The notes under the pieces: model-generated
Databases searched by the model: none
Told to the model about the DNA's origin: nothing
Seen by the model: the letters and a program-made list of their open reading frames with translations, nothing else
Shown here: piece by piece, positions 47,943 through 56,719 of the stretch
Layout: each line of letters begins with the position of its first letter
Position numbering within the stretch: the stretch's first letter is position 1
Origin: Agrobacterium larrymoorei
Lineage (GTDB): Bacteria > Pseudomonadota > Alphaproteobacteria > Rhizobiales > Rhizobiaceae
Direction: 5' to 3'
Assembly: GCF_005145045.1 (NCBI RefSeq)
Contig: NZ_CP039693.1
Coordinates: forward strand, 332,699-396,698
DNA length: 64,000 nucleotides
Program-made: the position numbers and the translations under genes

Positions 47943-48584
47943 TCACTGATAAAGCTGCTGATCCGATACCGCGTAGCGGTTACTGGCGGATTGCTGCTGC
48001 GGTGGCAGGCACTTCTTTCTGGGGCCGGAAAATGGCTGATAGGAATTGTCTTCTACGCGATAGGAACTATACCGTTCCATGCACCACTGCACATGGTCAC
48101 TGCCGCTGATATCTTCAGAGACTGCCGCTGTCTGAATTGTGGCCGGGCCCGCGATCTCTGTGGGTGCAACGCATGGCTTTCTGTCGCCGCCGCCATAGGG
48201 CTGATAGCTATTGTCTTCCGCAGAATAGGACCGATACTTTGCAGCACACCAGTTCTTTGCCTGTTCGCTGATATCGAAAGTCTGGTCACGGTCCTGCGCC
48301 ATCTGCATCTGCGTTTCATCGTTGGATGCAACAAGCGAAGGAGCGGCTTTTTTCTTCGCTTCCGCGACAAGGGTTTCGGGGGCGATAACAGCCGGGAGGC
48401 GCTCGTAGGCCTGTTTGTTGACGTCGATCCTCTTTACTTCGGAAGTCCAAAGCGGTTCCGCATCCAGATTGGTGAACTGGTGTGAGGGTGCGTCGTGCGA
48501 AAGGCTGGAAGCGATTGTCATGGAGCCCGCAAACAGCGGTACTGCGCAAGATGCAAGCAATAGTCCGGCGATGAAGTTCTGCAT
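47943..48584 (-). CDS. BA14K-family secreted protein with two BA14K motifs
   Basis: A 213-residue secreted or envelope protein. The signal peptide covers about 1-20 (LLLASCAVPLFAG). Two copies of the BA14K motif follow: WCAAKYRSYSAEDNSYQPYGG with a nearby Cys, and WCMERYSSYRVEDNSYQPFSG, again with Cys. Brucella BA14K is an immunoreactive protein with lectin-like activity; most family members carry a single motif near the C-terminus. The role is unknown. The ATG follows GGGAG. It stands alone. Confidence 0.85.
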   Translation of the reverse strand: MQNFIAGLLLASCAVPLFAGSMTIASSLSHDAPSHQFTNLDAEPLWTSEVKRIDVNKQAYERLPAVIAPETLVAEAKKKAAPSLVASNDETQMQMAQDRDQTFDISEQAKNWCAAKYRSYSAEDNSYQPYGGGDRKPCVAPTEIAGPATIQTAAVSEDISGSDHVQWCMERYSSYRVEDNSYQPFSGPRKKCLPPQQQSASNRYAVSDQQLYQ

Positions 48585-48698
48585 GAGAGTATCTCCCTTT
48601 TGTGATCGGAAATGCTCTCGGCAGCGCTTGGTTCCGCAGCAAATTTTTAAGCTTTATGGAACCTTTTTCAGGGACTTGCGTCCGTTACTTCGTCTTCC

Positions 48699-49784
48699 TC
48701 AGACGCTGAGTTTGCTCTCTTCACCCAGCGTATCTGCAACATAGGCTCCGCGCGTTCCCATGGGCAGTTCAGGCCCGGTCGTCGTATCGAGCGCGGTTTG
48801 ATGTTCCAACTCCGCATTCAGCGTGCCGCCGACAATGAGGATGGTGACTGATAGCCAGACCCAGATCAGGAAGCCGATCAAAGCTCCCAGCGCGCCATAT
48901 GTTTTTGCGTAATTGGCGAAATTTTCCATGTAGAAGGAGTAACCGAGCGACATGACGAACCACGATATGGTCGTCAATGCCGCGCCCCAGGTAAGCCACC
49001 TGATTTTCGCGGGCTCGCGGCTGGGCGCAAAGCGGTAAATGGCCATAGCTGCGAGCGCGGCCCCCAGCAAAAGGAGCGGCCATCGCATGATCAAAACGGC
49101 GGTTTCGAGGTAGGCGTCGAGATAAAGATAGGAAAACAGGACCGGAACGATTGCGACGAAGCCGATGACCACGGCAACGGCAATCATGGCGCAGATGGTG
49201 AAGCCCATCGCGACCACATTGAGATGGATGAGGCTGCGCTTTTCATTCTCGTTATAGGCTACGTTCATGGCATCGAATATGGCGAGAATTCCGTTATGAC
49301 TGCTCCAGAGGGTCACCGCTAGCCCGACAATGAAGGCAATACCAAGCGTCTCGCTCTTTTGCGCTGTCAGCGCGGTCAGTTGATCGGCCACGAGATCGAA
49401 AGCACCGGGTGGCAGAATAACTGCAAGCTTGCCCAGATGCTCGGACATTGTCGCAGGGTCGGCGAAGAGGCCGTATAGCGAAACGAGAACCGCGAGCGCC
49501 GGGAACAAGGCAAGCAGGATGTAAAACGTCACGCCGCCGGCGATCAGCGTCACGCGGTCGTTTCTGACCTCGTTAAAAACCCGCCCGAGAACATCCAGAA
49601 GTCCACGCTTTGGAATATCTTCCGGCACCCTGGCAAGACGCCCCCGCTCCTGATCGCGGGGATTGCCATAGGCAAGTTCGGGCTGCTTTTTGACGAGCGC
49701 GAACGAAGCCGCGATGGTCGCTGCAGTAAGAAGGAACAGGGAGCTCTTGGCCGGTATGATGCGCGCGAGTTTCATGCGCATCAT
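48699..49784 (-). CDS. YihY/virulence factor BrkB family membrane protein
   Basis: A 361-residue inner-membrane protein with about six helices and the family signatures RVTLIAGGVTFYILLALFPAL, TLWSSHNGILAIFDAMNVAYNE and YKTYGALGALIGFLIWVWLS-like (AKTYGALGALIGFLIWVWLS). An additional hydrophobic segment precedes at about 15-32. Once misnamed ribonuclease BN, the family has no proven activity. Two ATGs compete at the start (49784 and one codon on). Confidence 0.9.
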   Translation of the reverse strand: MMRMKLARIIPAKSSLFLLTAATIAASFALVKKQPELAYGNPRDQERGRLARVPEDIPKRGLLDVLGRVFNEVRNDRVTLIAGGVTFYILLALFPALAVLVSLYGLFADPATMSEHLGKLAVILPPGAFDLVADQLTALTAQKSETLGIAFIVGLAVTLWSSHNGILAIFDAMNVAYNENEKRSLIHLNVVAMGFTICAMIAVAVVIGFVAIVPVLFSYLYLDAYLETAVLIMRWPLLLLGAALAAMAIYRFAPSREPAKIRWLTWGAALTTISWFVMSLGYSFYMENFANYAKTYGALGALIGFLIWVWLSVTILIVGGTLNAELEHQTALDTTTGPELPMGTRGAYVADTLGEESKLSV

Positions 49785-49878
49785 AACGTTATAGAGCGCC
49801 GAAAAGCTGCGTAAGCTGGATAAGAAATGATGATATGTTTGTGTCTGGCAGAAAAGCGAAAGACGAATGCCCGCTTGT

Positions 49879-50661
49879 TCAAGCGAGCACTGCTAGGCGG
49901 TGCTCGCCTTCTGCACTGACTGCCGGGTAAGCCGAAAGGCTTTCGAAGGTCGGCTTGGCCAGAACGTAACCTTGAATGAGTGATACGCCCAGGTCTCTGA
50001 GAGTTGAAAGCTCGTCTTGCGTCTCCACGCCTTCGCATATCGGCGTGATCGACAGTTCGTTCAACATGGCGAGCGTGTGTTTGACGATGCCACGTTTCAC
50101 CGGATCCTGATCGATCCCGCGGATCAGATCCATATCCAGCTTGACGATATCCGGCTGGAAACGGGTGAGAAGCGAAAGCCCGGAATGGCCAGCACCAAAA
50201 TCGTCGATGGCAGTCTTGAAGCCGAGCGAACGATATGTACGCAGGATGTTCAAAAGGTGGTTGGTGTCGAGCCGCTCATTTTCAGTGAATTCGAAGATGA
50301 TGCGATCTGCCGGGAAGCCGGTCTGCATTGCCGTTGCCAACGTCAGCCGAATGCAGGCGCGCGGCTCGTAAACTGCGTTGGGCATGAAGTTGATCGAGAG
50401 TTTCGTGCTGCCGGCTGGCTCGAACAGGCTGGCTGCCAGTTCTATTGCCTTGACGCGGCACTGTTGGTCGAAGGCGTAGCGATTGTCGCTCGTCACCTGA
50501 TCCAGAACTGATCTGGCGCCCTCCCCGCCCGGTCCGCGAACAAGCGCTTCATGAGCAAAGACTGTGCCATTGGAAACGTCGAAGATTGGCTGAAACGCCA
50601 TCGAGAAAGGAATCGGGAAACCCTCGGCGCCATCATGGCAACCTTTACATTTTGTTGCCAT
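49879..50661 (-). CDS. EAL-domain c-di-GMP phosphodiesterase with N-terminal CxxCH
   Basis: A 260-residue cytosolic single-domain EAL protein. The residues needed for c-di-GMP hydrolysis all appear: E38 in the EAL motif (EALVRG), N91, E124, D153 and D154 (DDFGAG), K174 (VKLD), E210 or E213 (CEGVE) and Q230. The N-terminus carries CKGCH at residues 5-9. The ATG at 50661 follows GGAG; the frame is open 14 codons upstream. Lowering c-di-GMP would be expected to reduce polysaccharide synthesis and adhesion. A 55-residue gene lies just upstream and may be cotranscribed. Confidence 0.9.
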   Translation of the reverse strand: MATKCKGCHDGAEGFPIPFSMAFQPIFDVSNGTVFAHEALVRGPGGEGARSVLDQVTSDNRYAFDQQCRVKAIELAASLFEPAGSTKLSINFMPNAVYEPRACIRLTLATAMQTGFPADRIIFEFTENERLDTNHLLNILRTYRSLGFKTAIDDFGAGHSGLSLLTRFQPDIVKLDMDLIRGIDQDPVKRGIVKHTLAMLNELSITPICEGVETQDELSTLRDLGVSLIQGYVLAKPTFESLSAYPAVSAEGEHRLAVLA

Positions 50662-50707
50662 TGAAGCGATCTCCATTTCTAAGCAGGGAGAGTATGCGCG
50701 CAATCAC

Positions 50708-50875
50708 TTAATTAGTTTCTAATCCTAATCGAAGGGCGCGAAGGCGTTCGGTCTTGGCGCGGCGCTCTTCCGCTTCTATTGCAACGATGTTGCGAAATGC
50801 GGTCGTCGTATTGGCCATCTTTTGCTCGGTGGAGAGCTTTTCTGGCTTGAACAGGTCGTCGGCGGTGGTTGTCAT
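50708..50875 (-). CDS. Small protein of 55 residues upstream of the EAL gene
   Basis: A short frame starting at the ATG at 50873-50875, six bases after GGAG. The product is charged and helical, without signal peptide (MTTTADDLFKPEKLS at the start, then AIEAEERRAKTERLRALR), ending 46 bases before the EAL start. Base use at third positions is like the neighbouring genes. A candidate stress-sigma promoter lies 25 bases upstream. No family recognised; a small cytosolic regulator or partner of the EAL protein is possible. Confidence 0.6.
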   Translation of the reverse strand: MTTTADDLFKPEKLSTEQKMANTTTAFRNIVAIEAEERRAKTERLRALRLGLETN

Positions 50876-50899
50876 CTACATCTCCGGTAAAGATGAAGT

Positions 50900-50924
50900 A
50901 ACAGATTTAGGAATGTAAAGTTCC
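50900..50924 (-). promoter_or_regulatory. Candidate EcfG-type general stress promoter
   Basis: On the minus strand GGAAC (50920-50924) is followed by 16 bases and TGTT (50900-50903). The alphaproteobacterial EcfG consensus is GGAAC, 16-17 bases, CGTT, so three of four -10 bases match. The predicted transcript start would be about 15-20 bases before the 55-residue gene. Confidence 0.4.
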
Positions 50925-51053
50925 GTTGCTCCGCCGCTTTCATGGCTCTTCCCATCAGTGGTCAGCGAAAGGAAGCGTCGTTCATTTGCTCGCGGTTGCA
51001 GATGCGCCTTCAATGATCACGTGGAGGATCAAATTGGGCAGTTCCGGCCCGAT

Positions 51054-52079
51054 TTAATCAGCGCGCTCAGCATGATCCTCGTCATCATCACGAAGACTGC
51101 CGGGGGATTTGCCGTAGATGCGTCGGAAAGAACGGCCCATGTTGGAAGCGCTGCTAAAGCCGACATCGACCGCGATATCGATCAACGGCCTGCTGGTGCT
51201 GGTAATCAGATGATTGGCGCGGCGCAGCCGCAGCAGCTTATAGGCTTCAGCCGGGGAGTAGCCGAGAACCCGTTGAAATAGCCGCTCCAGTTGACGACGC
51301 GACAATTGTACGGCCTGCGCGAGACGTTCGATCTCGATCGGCTCGGCAATATGCTGCTCCATCAAAAGCATTACGGCGTTGACGCGCTGATCGATTTCGT
51401 CGCTGTCATTGCGCGGCTGCATGGGCACGCGCGACTGGCTGTCGCTGGCCTTGCGCGGTGAGGTGATTTGCAGAATGTCGAGCGCATTGCGCTCCGCATC
51501 GCGACCGACCCAGGCGCGGACGATAAAGGCCGCCAGATCCGCGGAGCTGGCTCCGCCTGCACAGGAACCGCGTTTTCCATCGAAATTGAAAAGCCGGTCC
51601 GGCCTGACGCGAAGGTCTGGAAAACGCTCCCGAAACGCCTCGAAGTGAAGCCAGCTCACGCAGCTCTCATGCTCCCTCATAAGGCCCGCTTCGGCCAGAA
51701 TGAAGGAACCGGTGCATACACCGAGCAACGGTATATCAAGGGCCGCGGCGCGTTTCAGATAGTCCAGCGTCTGCCGGTTACAAGCCACATCCTCCGAAAG
51801 AAGACCACCGACGACGACAAGAACATCGAAGCGTTCCGGCGAGACGAGATCACTCGTCGGTGCGACACTGACGCCGCAGCTGGAGCGGATGAGATGCCGT
51901 GTATCACCAAGCACCTCCCAATCCGCCAGCACTCTGCCGGAACGGTCCAGCTCATCGCTTGCCAGACGCAGCGTATCGACAAAAAGGGAGAAGGCAGAGA
52001 GGGTAAAGGTGCGTCCCAGAACGAAGCCGACCTTCAGCCGCGCCGGCGATTTGGATTGCTGTTTCTGTCTCTGTAGCAT
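51054..52079 (-). CDS. GlxA-type AraC-family regulator
   Basis: A 341-residue regulator. The N-terminal DJ-1/PfpI-like domain (about 15-190) includes FDVLVVVGGL and PLLGVCTGSFILAEAGLM with the nucleophile-elbow cysteine. The C-terminal AraC domain (about 230-330) has two helix-turn-helix units (IERLAQAVQLSRRQLERLFQ and IDIAVDVGFSSASNMGRSFRR). Relatives control choline/betaine, arginine or nicotinate use. No target is obvious: the neighbouring epimerase operon has its own LacI regulator. Confidence 0.9.
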   Translation of the reverse strand: MLQRQKQQSKSPARLKVGFVLGRTFTLSAFSLFVDTLRLASDELDRSGRVLADWEVLGDTRHLIRSSCGVSVAPTSDLVSPERFDVLVVVGGLLSEDVACNRQTLDYLKRAAALDIPLLGVCTGSFILAEAGLMREHESCVSWLHFEAFRERFPDLRVRPDRLFNFDGKRGSCAGGASSADLAAFIVRAWVGRDAERNALDILQITSPRKASDSQSRVPMQPRNDSDEIDQRVNAVMLLMEQHIAEPIEIERLAQAVQLSRRQLERLFQRVLGYSPAEAYKLLRLRRANHLITSTSRPLIDIAVDVGFSSASNMGRSFRRIYGKSPGSLRDDDEDHAERAD

Positions 52080-52205
52080 CTGTTCGTTCCGGGGCGGCTT
52101 CTCAAAACTGGAGGCATGGATGCTATAGTTCCGCTTCTCTGCGGATCGTCAAGGCTTACGCCGTTGCAGGCTCACTCGTGCCGGGAGGACTGAGGCCGCC
52201 GCCAT

Positions 52206-52240
52206 CAAAAATAGGCCTGCTTCGCGCGGAGAAGCAGGCC
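52206..52240 (-). terminator. Terminator of the rare-ketose operon
   Basis: GGCCTGCTTC and GAAGCAGGCC (52214-52223 and 52231-52240) form a perfect ten-pair stem. Read leftward it is followed by TATTTTTG, a proper T-run, 15 bases after the epimerase stop. Confidence 0.85.
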
Positions 52241-52255
52241 CCGTCGTTGAGAGGC

Positions 52256-53125
52256 TCAGCCTCCCAGGACGAACCGTGAAAAGGCGAGTGCCTTGCGTGC
52301 ATCCTCATCCATCTTGGCCGTATCCGCGCCATCGGTGAGATCGCGCCAGACGCGAATATCAGAGCCGATTGTTCCGCCGGTCTTGACGAAGGGCTCCATG
52401 ACGACGGCGCCGTCGTAGTTGATCTCCCGAAGCGCCAGGCCGATCTCATGCCACGGCATTCTGCCCTTGCCGGGAACGCGGCGGTTGCTTTCGCCTGTGT
52501 GGAAATGACCAAGAAGGGGGCCTGCGGTGCGGATGGCGTCGCCGAAGCTGTCTTCCTCGATATTCATGTGGAAGGTATCGAGCATCACCTTCACGTTCGG
52601 CTTGCCGACATCCTTCACGAAGGCCACGCCCTCGGCGGCGGTGTTGAGTACGTGGTTTTCGAAGCGGTTGAGAACCTCGATGCAGAGATTGATGCCGAGA
52701 TTATTGGCGAAATCGGCGATACCGTGAATGCCCTCGACGCCTCTGGCGCGGTCGCCCACCTTGTCGACCGGCTGGGAATAATCGACAGGCCAATAGGAAT
52801 GCAGCGCGCCGCCAATGGTGTGGATATCGAGCTTGGCGACATTGGTCAGCGTGCGCTCGAAAAAGGCTTTGCCAGCTTCACGCACCGAAGCGTCCGGCGA
52901 TGAGAGGTTTTTCGTCTTGGACGGACCGATACCGGCTGTGAGAGTGATGCCATTGTCTTTGGCGCTCTGCTTGATCGCCGCAAGTTCGGCATCGCTATAC
53001 TCATTGATATGGTGCGCGGCGACCTCAATGATATCGAAGCCGAGTTTCGCGACTTTCTCGATATAGGGGCCGAATTTCGCGCTCCATTCATGCTCCCAAT
53101 AGGAGTAGTAGATACCGTGTTTCAT
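52256..53125 (-). CDS. dpe: D-allulose (D-psicose) 3-epimerase
   Basis: A 289-residue TIM-barrel metalloenzyme that interconverts D-allulose and D-fructose at C3. It has the same length as, and is nearly identical in my recollection to, the structurally known Agrobacterium tumefaciens enzyme. The manganese ligands E150, D183, H209 and E244 and the substrate residues E156, H186 and R215 are all at the same positions. It would feed imported allulose into fructose metabolism. Last gene of the operon, 37 bases after the kinase gene, followed by a strong terminator. Confidence 0.95.
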   Translation of the reverse strand: MKHGIYYSYWEHEWSAKFGPYIEKVAKLGFDIIEVAAHHINEYSDAELAAIKQSAKDNGITLTAGIGPSKTKNLSSPDASVREAGKAFFERTLTNVAKLDIHTIGGALHSYWPVDYSQPVDKVGDRARGVEGIHGIADFANNLGINLCIEVLNRFENHVLNTAAEGVAFVKDVGKPNVKVMLDTFHMNIEEDSFGDAIRTAGPLLGHFHTGESNRRVPGKGRMPWHEIGLALREINYDGAVVMEPFVKTGGTIGSDIRVWRDLTDGADTAKMDEDARKALAFSRFVLGG

Positions 53126-53162
53126 CTGTGCCTCTTTCGATTGGTAGGAATGCTAAGGGCCG

Positions 53163-53834
53163 TCAGTTGGCAGTCTCAGCGGGTGTATTGTCAGGGTTCC
53201 TCACCCGAAGGTCCGGTTCGGTGCTGATCCTGCCGATCAACAGGCCGTTCGGCAGATCGTTGTTCTCGACTTTGCCTGTGATCTCCTCTTTCGAGAGACC
53301 GAAGCTTCGCCAGCGATCCTGAAGCCGTCGCCTTAAGTCGTCCTCGTTCACGTCGACAAAGATCGTGAGATCGAAAATGGGCTTTAGCCGATCCCACGGA
53401 GCTTGCCCCGCAAGCAGATAGTTGCCTTCACAGACGATGATATCGATGGATCGGGGGATCAGGCGGCCGCCTGCCCGGGCGATTTCGAGTGCGCGGTCGA
53501 AGACGGGCACGGCAATGACATCGTCTTCATTGGCCTTCAGGCGTTCCAGCATGTGGCGTAGCCCGTGCGCATCGAATGTATCGATAGCACCCTTGAACGG
53601 GAGCCTGTTCATCTCTTCCAGCACGGCATCGTCGTAATGATACCCATCCATGGGAAAGAGCGCGGCGGAAATATCCTGCGCCGAGTTCAGATGCTCGACC
53701 ACGCGTTCGGCGATTGTCGATTTGCCCGATCCCGGTGCCCCGGCAATCGCGATGATGATCCGCCTCCCCTGTTTCTCAAAGCGATCCAAGGTCAGATTAG
53801 CGATGGTATGTGCGTTTTCGTCTAAAGTGGTCAC
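53163..53834 (-). CDS. P-loop sugar/nucleoside kinase, FrcK-like
   Basis: A 223-residue kinase of the uridine kinase/pantothenate kinase-like P-loop family. Walker A is GAPGSGKST near residue 32, followed by MDGYHYDD, FDRALEIAR, IIVCEGNYLL and the lid region DRWRSFGLSKEE. The Sinorhizobium fructose importer operon frcBCAK ends with a kinase of this type. Here it sits between two epimerase genes and overlaps the upstream one by four bases (ATGA). It may phosphorylate the ketose after import or epimerisation; a regulatory role has also been discussed for FrcK. Confidence 0.82.
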   Translation of the reverse strand: MTTLDENAHTIANLTLDRFEKQGRRIIIAIAGAPGSGKSTIAERVVEHLNSAQDISAALFPMDGYHYDDAVLEEMNRLPFKGAIDTFDAHGLRHMLERLKANEDDVIAVPVFDRALEIARAGGRLIPRSIDIIVCEGNYLLAGQAPWDRLKPIFDLTIFVDVNEDDLRRRLQDRWRSFGLSKEEITGKVENNDLPNGLLIGRISTEPDLRVRNPDNTPAETAN

Positions 53835-54709
53835 GGCAATTCTCGAATGGATGCGGCGTTAGAAAAAAGCCGATATTGGTCGGCCTTGCTGCGCAGAAAG
53901 GCCAGCCCCTGATCCAGAGTCTCATCCGCATCGCGGGTAACGGGACGCCAGGTCGAGATCGCGCCTGCCATTTCGACCGGCATTCTCGCAAAGCTTTCGA
54001 GAACCAGCAGTCCTTTGAATTCTATTCCAGAAAGTGCCGCAAACAGCGCATCCCAAGCCACATTGCCGAAGCCCGGCGTGCCGCGGTCGCTTTCGGACAT
54101 GTGCATGTATTTCAGGTGGTCGCGCGCAGCGATGATGCCATTGGCGATGCCTTTCTCCTCCATATTCATATGGAAGGTGTCCAGATGGACGAAGACGTTG
54201 TCCATGCCGATCCGCTCCACCAGTCCAACCGCCTGCTCGGCAGAATTGATCAGGTGGTTTTCGTAGCGATTGACCGCCTCGATGCCGAACTGGAGCCCTA
54301 GCGACTTGGCATGCTTTGCCGCGGCAGTCAGCGCATAGGTCAGATTATCGTATTCGCCCTGGGTCGGCCTTTGTCCGGTGCGCTCATTCGTGCCGCCGAA
54401 AGTGACGCCTGTCAGTGCTTGCGCACCCATCTCGCTCGCTTTGTCCAGTGCTGCCTTGAGATGGTCGATTGCAGCATCGGGCCTTATCGAGGCCCAGGCA
54501 TGTTCGGGCAAGAACAGCGAGCAAGTGGCATTCAGGCGATGTTTTTCCAAAAGCGCCCGGCTACGCTGCGCATCGACGGATGCGATATCGATCAGCGGAA
54601 TTTCGATGAAATCCTGATTGTAATGGGCGGCTCCGGCGATTGCGCGCTCGGCCCCGGCGTGGTCCCACACGGTGGACCACATCATTGCATGAACACCAAA
54701 TCCTTGCAC
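53831..54709 (-). CDS. Second TIM-barrel ketose epimerase/isomerase
   Basis: A 292-residue AP-endonuclease-2-type TIM barrel related to the allulose epimerase but clearly distinct. The equivalent metal ligands are E144, D177, H203 and E238, and the substrate residues E150, H180 and R209 are kept (AVNRYENH, HLDTFHMNMEE, MSESDRGTPG). It may use another ketohexose or ketopentose such as tagatose/sorbose, or act as a hydroxypyruvate-isomerase-like enzyme. It starts at a GTG one base after the permease stop. An old duplication is likely. Confidence 0.85.
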   Translation of the reverse strand: MQGFGVHAMMWSTVWDHAGAERAIAGAAHYNQDFIEIPLIDIASVDAQRSRALLEKHRLNATCSLFLPEHAWASIRPDAAIDHLKAALDKASEMGAQALTGVTFGGTNERTGQRPTQGEYDNLTYALTAAAKHAKSLGLQFGIEAVNRYENHLINSAEQAVGLVERIGMDNVFVHLDTFHMNMEEKGIANGIIAARDHLKYMHMSESDRGTPGFGNVAWDALFAALSGIEFKGLLVLESFARMPVEMAGAISTWRPVTRDADETLDQGLAFLRSKADQYRLFSNAASIRELP

Positions 54710-54710
54710 G

Positions 54711-55706
54711 TCAGGCCTTCTTTCTGCGGTATGCGGTATAGTTTGAAACGATTGTGCGGGCGGCCATCACCACGATCATCAGCACGCCCCACAAAGCGGT
54801 GGCGAGATGCTGATTGGCGCCAAGCAGGTTCAGCCCGGAGGAGAGAAGCTGCAACACGATCAGTGCGACGAAGACGGGCAGGACGCGTCCGAAACCGCCG
54901 AACGGGTTGATGCCACCGAGAAACGCCGCCAGCACGGTGATCAGCAGATAGGATTCACCATGGCCCACGCGCACCGAGTTGAAGCGCGCCAGCATGATGA
55001 TGCCCGCAACTGCGCACATGAGCCCGGAGAGTGTGTAGACAAGGATTTGAATTTTGCGGGTGTTGAGGCCGGAATAGCGGGCGGCCTCTATGTTCGAACC
55101 GATCATCAACAGCCCGAAGCCCAGCTTGCTGCGCGTCAAGAGCAATTGCCACAGAGCAACGCAGACGATGAAGATGAGAAGTGGAATAGGCAGCCCGAAA
55201 AACGATCCATGACCGATGGGCGCCATATAGCTCGGGAAGCCCGAAACATCGCCGCCCCTCGTCAAAAATTCTCCGAGACCGCGCAGGAAAATCATCATCG
55301 ACAGCGTGACGAGAATGGGGTGCGCGCTGGTATAGGCGATTGCGGCGCCGGTCATGGCCCCGGCGGCGCCACCGACTGTGAGTGCTGCAAGACATGCGAA
55401 AAAGAAACTGCTGGGCGGCGCATCGACCCCGCCATGGGCCTGCAACACCCATGCTGCTGCAAGGCCGGAAAGGTTGGCGGCAAAAGTGACGGAGAGATTG
55501 ATGCCGCCGGTCAAAAGCGGCAGAAGCATCGCCAGCGTTAGCAGACCGAGTTCAGGAAGCTGGAAGGCGACGGAGCCGAATGTGCCCATCGAAATAAAGT
55601 TGTCCGCCGAAAGTCCGAAGACGAGTATGACCGCGATGAAGGCGATGACCGGACCGGCCATATCCGGGCCGAAAGTGGCGTTGAACTTACGAATGGCAGA
55701 CGTCAT
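54711..55706 (-). CDS. Sugar ABC importer permease 2 (RbsC-like)
   Basis: A 331-residue inner-membrane permease of the ribose/xylose/galactose class with about eight to ten helices and the conserved loop SNIEAARYSGLNTRKIQILVY. It overlaps the other permease gene by four bases. Two different permease genes suggest a heterodimeric channel rather than the RbsC homodimer. Confidence 0.92.
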   Translation of the reverse strand: MTSAIRKFNATFGPDMAGPVIAFIAVILVFGLSADNFISMGTFGSVAFQLPELGLLTLAMLLPLLTGGINLSVTFAANLSGLAAAWVLQAHGGVDAPPSSFFFACLAALTVGGAAGAMTGAAIAYTSAHPILVTLSMMIFLRGLGEFLTRGGDVSGFPSYMAPIGHGSFFGLPIPLLIFIVCVALWQLLLTRSKLGFGLLMIGSNIEAARYSGLNTRKIQILVYTLSGLMCAVAGIIMLARFNSVRVGHGESYLLITVLAAFLGGINPFGGFGRVLPVFVALIVLQLLSSGLNLLGANQHLATALWGVLMIVVMAARTIVSNYTAYRRKKA

Positions 55707-56719
55707 GAGCGCGTGCTCCCCTGTCTTATAGAACGCTTCATTGCGGATGGCAGAAGCTTATCGAGCCGAGCGGAGGAAAGCGTGATCGCGACGAGAATGA
55801 TGGCCCCGACGATCATCTTGAATGCGAAAGGCGACACGCCCATCAGGTTGAGGCCGTTCTGGGTGATGGAGACCAGAAGCATACCGAGCACGCAGCCGAT
55901 GACCGAACCTTTGCCGCCGCCAAGCCGGGCGCCGCCCAGCACGGTGGCTGCCAGCACATCCAGTTCTCGCCCGTAAAGCGCGTTCGGCACCACTTCCTGC
56001 GCATAATGCGCCTGCATTAACCCGGCGATCCCCGCCATCAGCCCGAGCCAACCAAAGGAGATGTAGTGCATGGCGCCGATATTGATGCCGAAGCGGCGCG
56101 CACCTTCGGGATTGTCACCGAAGGCATAGAGCTGCCGGCCAATCGTGGTTCGCGAAATCATGAACCATGTGGCGATACAGCAGAGGATCATGACGACGAC
56201 CGGAAGGGTGAGTTCCACCCACGATCCGTCCGCCATCTCGCGCTCGTAAAAGACGACGCGTGTGGAAAGCCAGTCAGGTAGATCGTAGATCGATACGCCC
56301 TTGGTGAAGAACATCAGCAGGCCAAAGAAGATATTGAAGGTAGAGATGGTGGCAACGATGGAGATGATCCGAAGCCGCCAAACGAGAAAGGCATTGATGA
56401 GACCAAGCCCGATGCCGACCGCGCCAGCAATGATGAAGCCCTCGGCCCAATTGCCGCCGCCGAGCGCGCTCAAAGCCAGAACCGTGACATATTGAACCAC
56501 CGAGGCGGCTACGGCGAAGGATATATCGATGCCGCCTGAGATCAGTACGACGAGCAATCCTACTGCAAAGATGATGTTGACTGCCGACACGTTCAAAACG
56601 TCGAAAGCGTTTGAGACGGTGAGAAAACGGTCCGTACCAAACGAAAGGCTTGCACAGAGCAGGATCGTGACGAGGAACAGCGTGAACTCGGTGGTATTTC
56701 CCAGGATCAGCCTACGCAT
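55703..56719 (-). CDS. Sugar ABC importer permease 1 (RbsC-like)
   Basis: A 338-residue permease of the same class (LISGGIDISFAVAASVVQYV at helix 2, and the coupling loop DNPEGARRFGINIGAMHYISF). It overlaps the ATPase gene by eight bases upstream and the second permease by four downstream, so translation is coupled across the operon. Confidence 0.92.
   Translation of the reverse strand: MRRLILGNTTEFTLFLVTILLCASLSFGTDRFLTVSNAFDVLNVSAVNIIFAVGLLVVLISGGIDISFAVAASVVQYVTVLALSALGGGNWAEGFIIAGAVGIGLGLINAFLVWRLRIISIVATISTFNIFFGLLMFFTKGVSIYDLPDWLSTRVVFYEREMADGSWVELTLPVVVMILCCIATWFMISRTTIGRQLYAFGDNPEGARRFGINIGAMHYISFGWLGLMAGIAGLMQAHYAQEVVPNALYGRELDVLAATVLGGARLGGGKGSVIGCVLGMLLVSITQNGLNLMGVSPFAFKMIVGAIILVAITLSSARLDKLLPSAMKRSIRQGSTRS

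Noticed and set aside
48640..48690. GGAAC on the + strand as an EcfG promoter
   Set aside because: Spacing to the nearest CGTT is 20 bases and no rightward gene follows.
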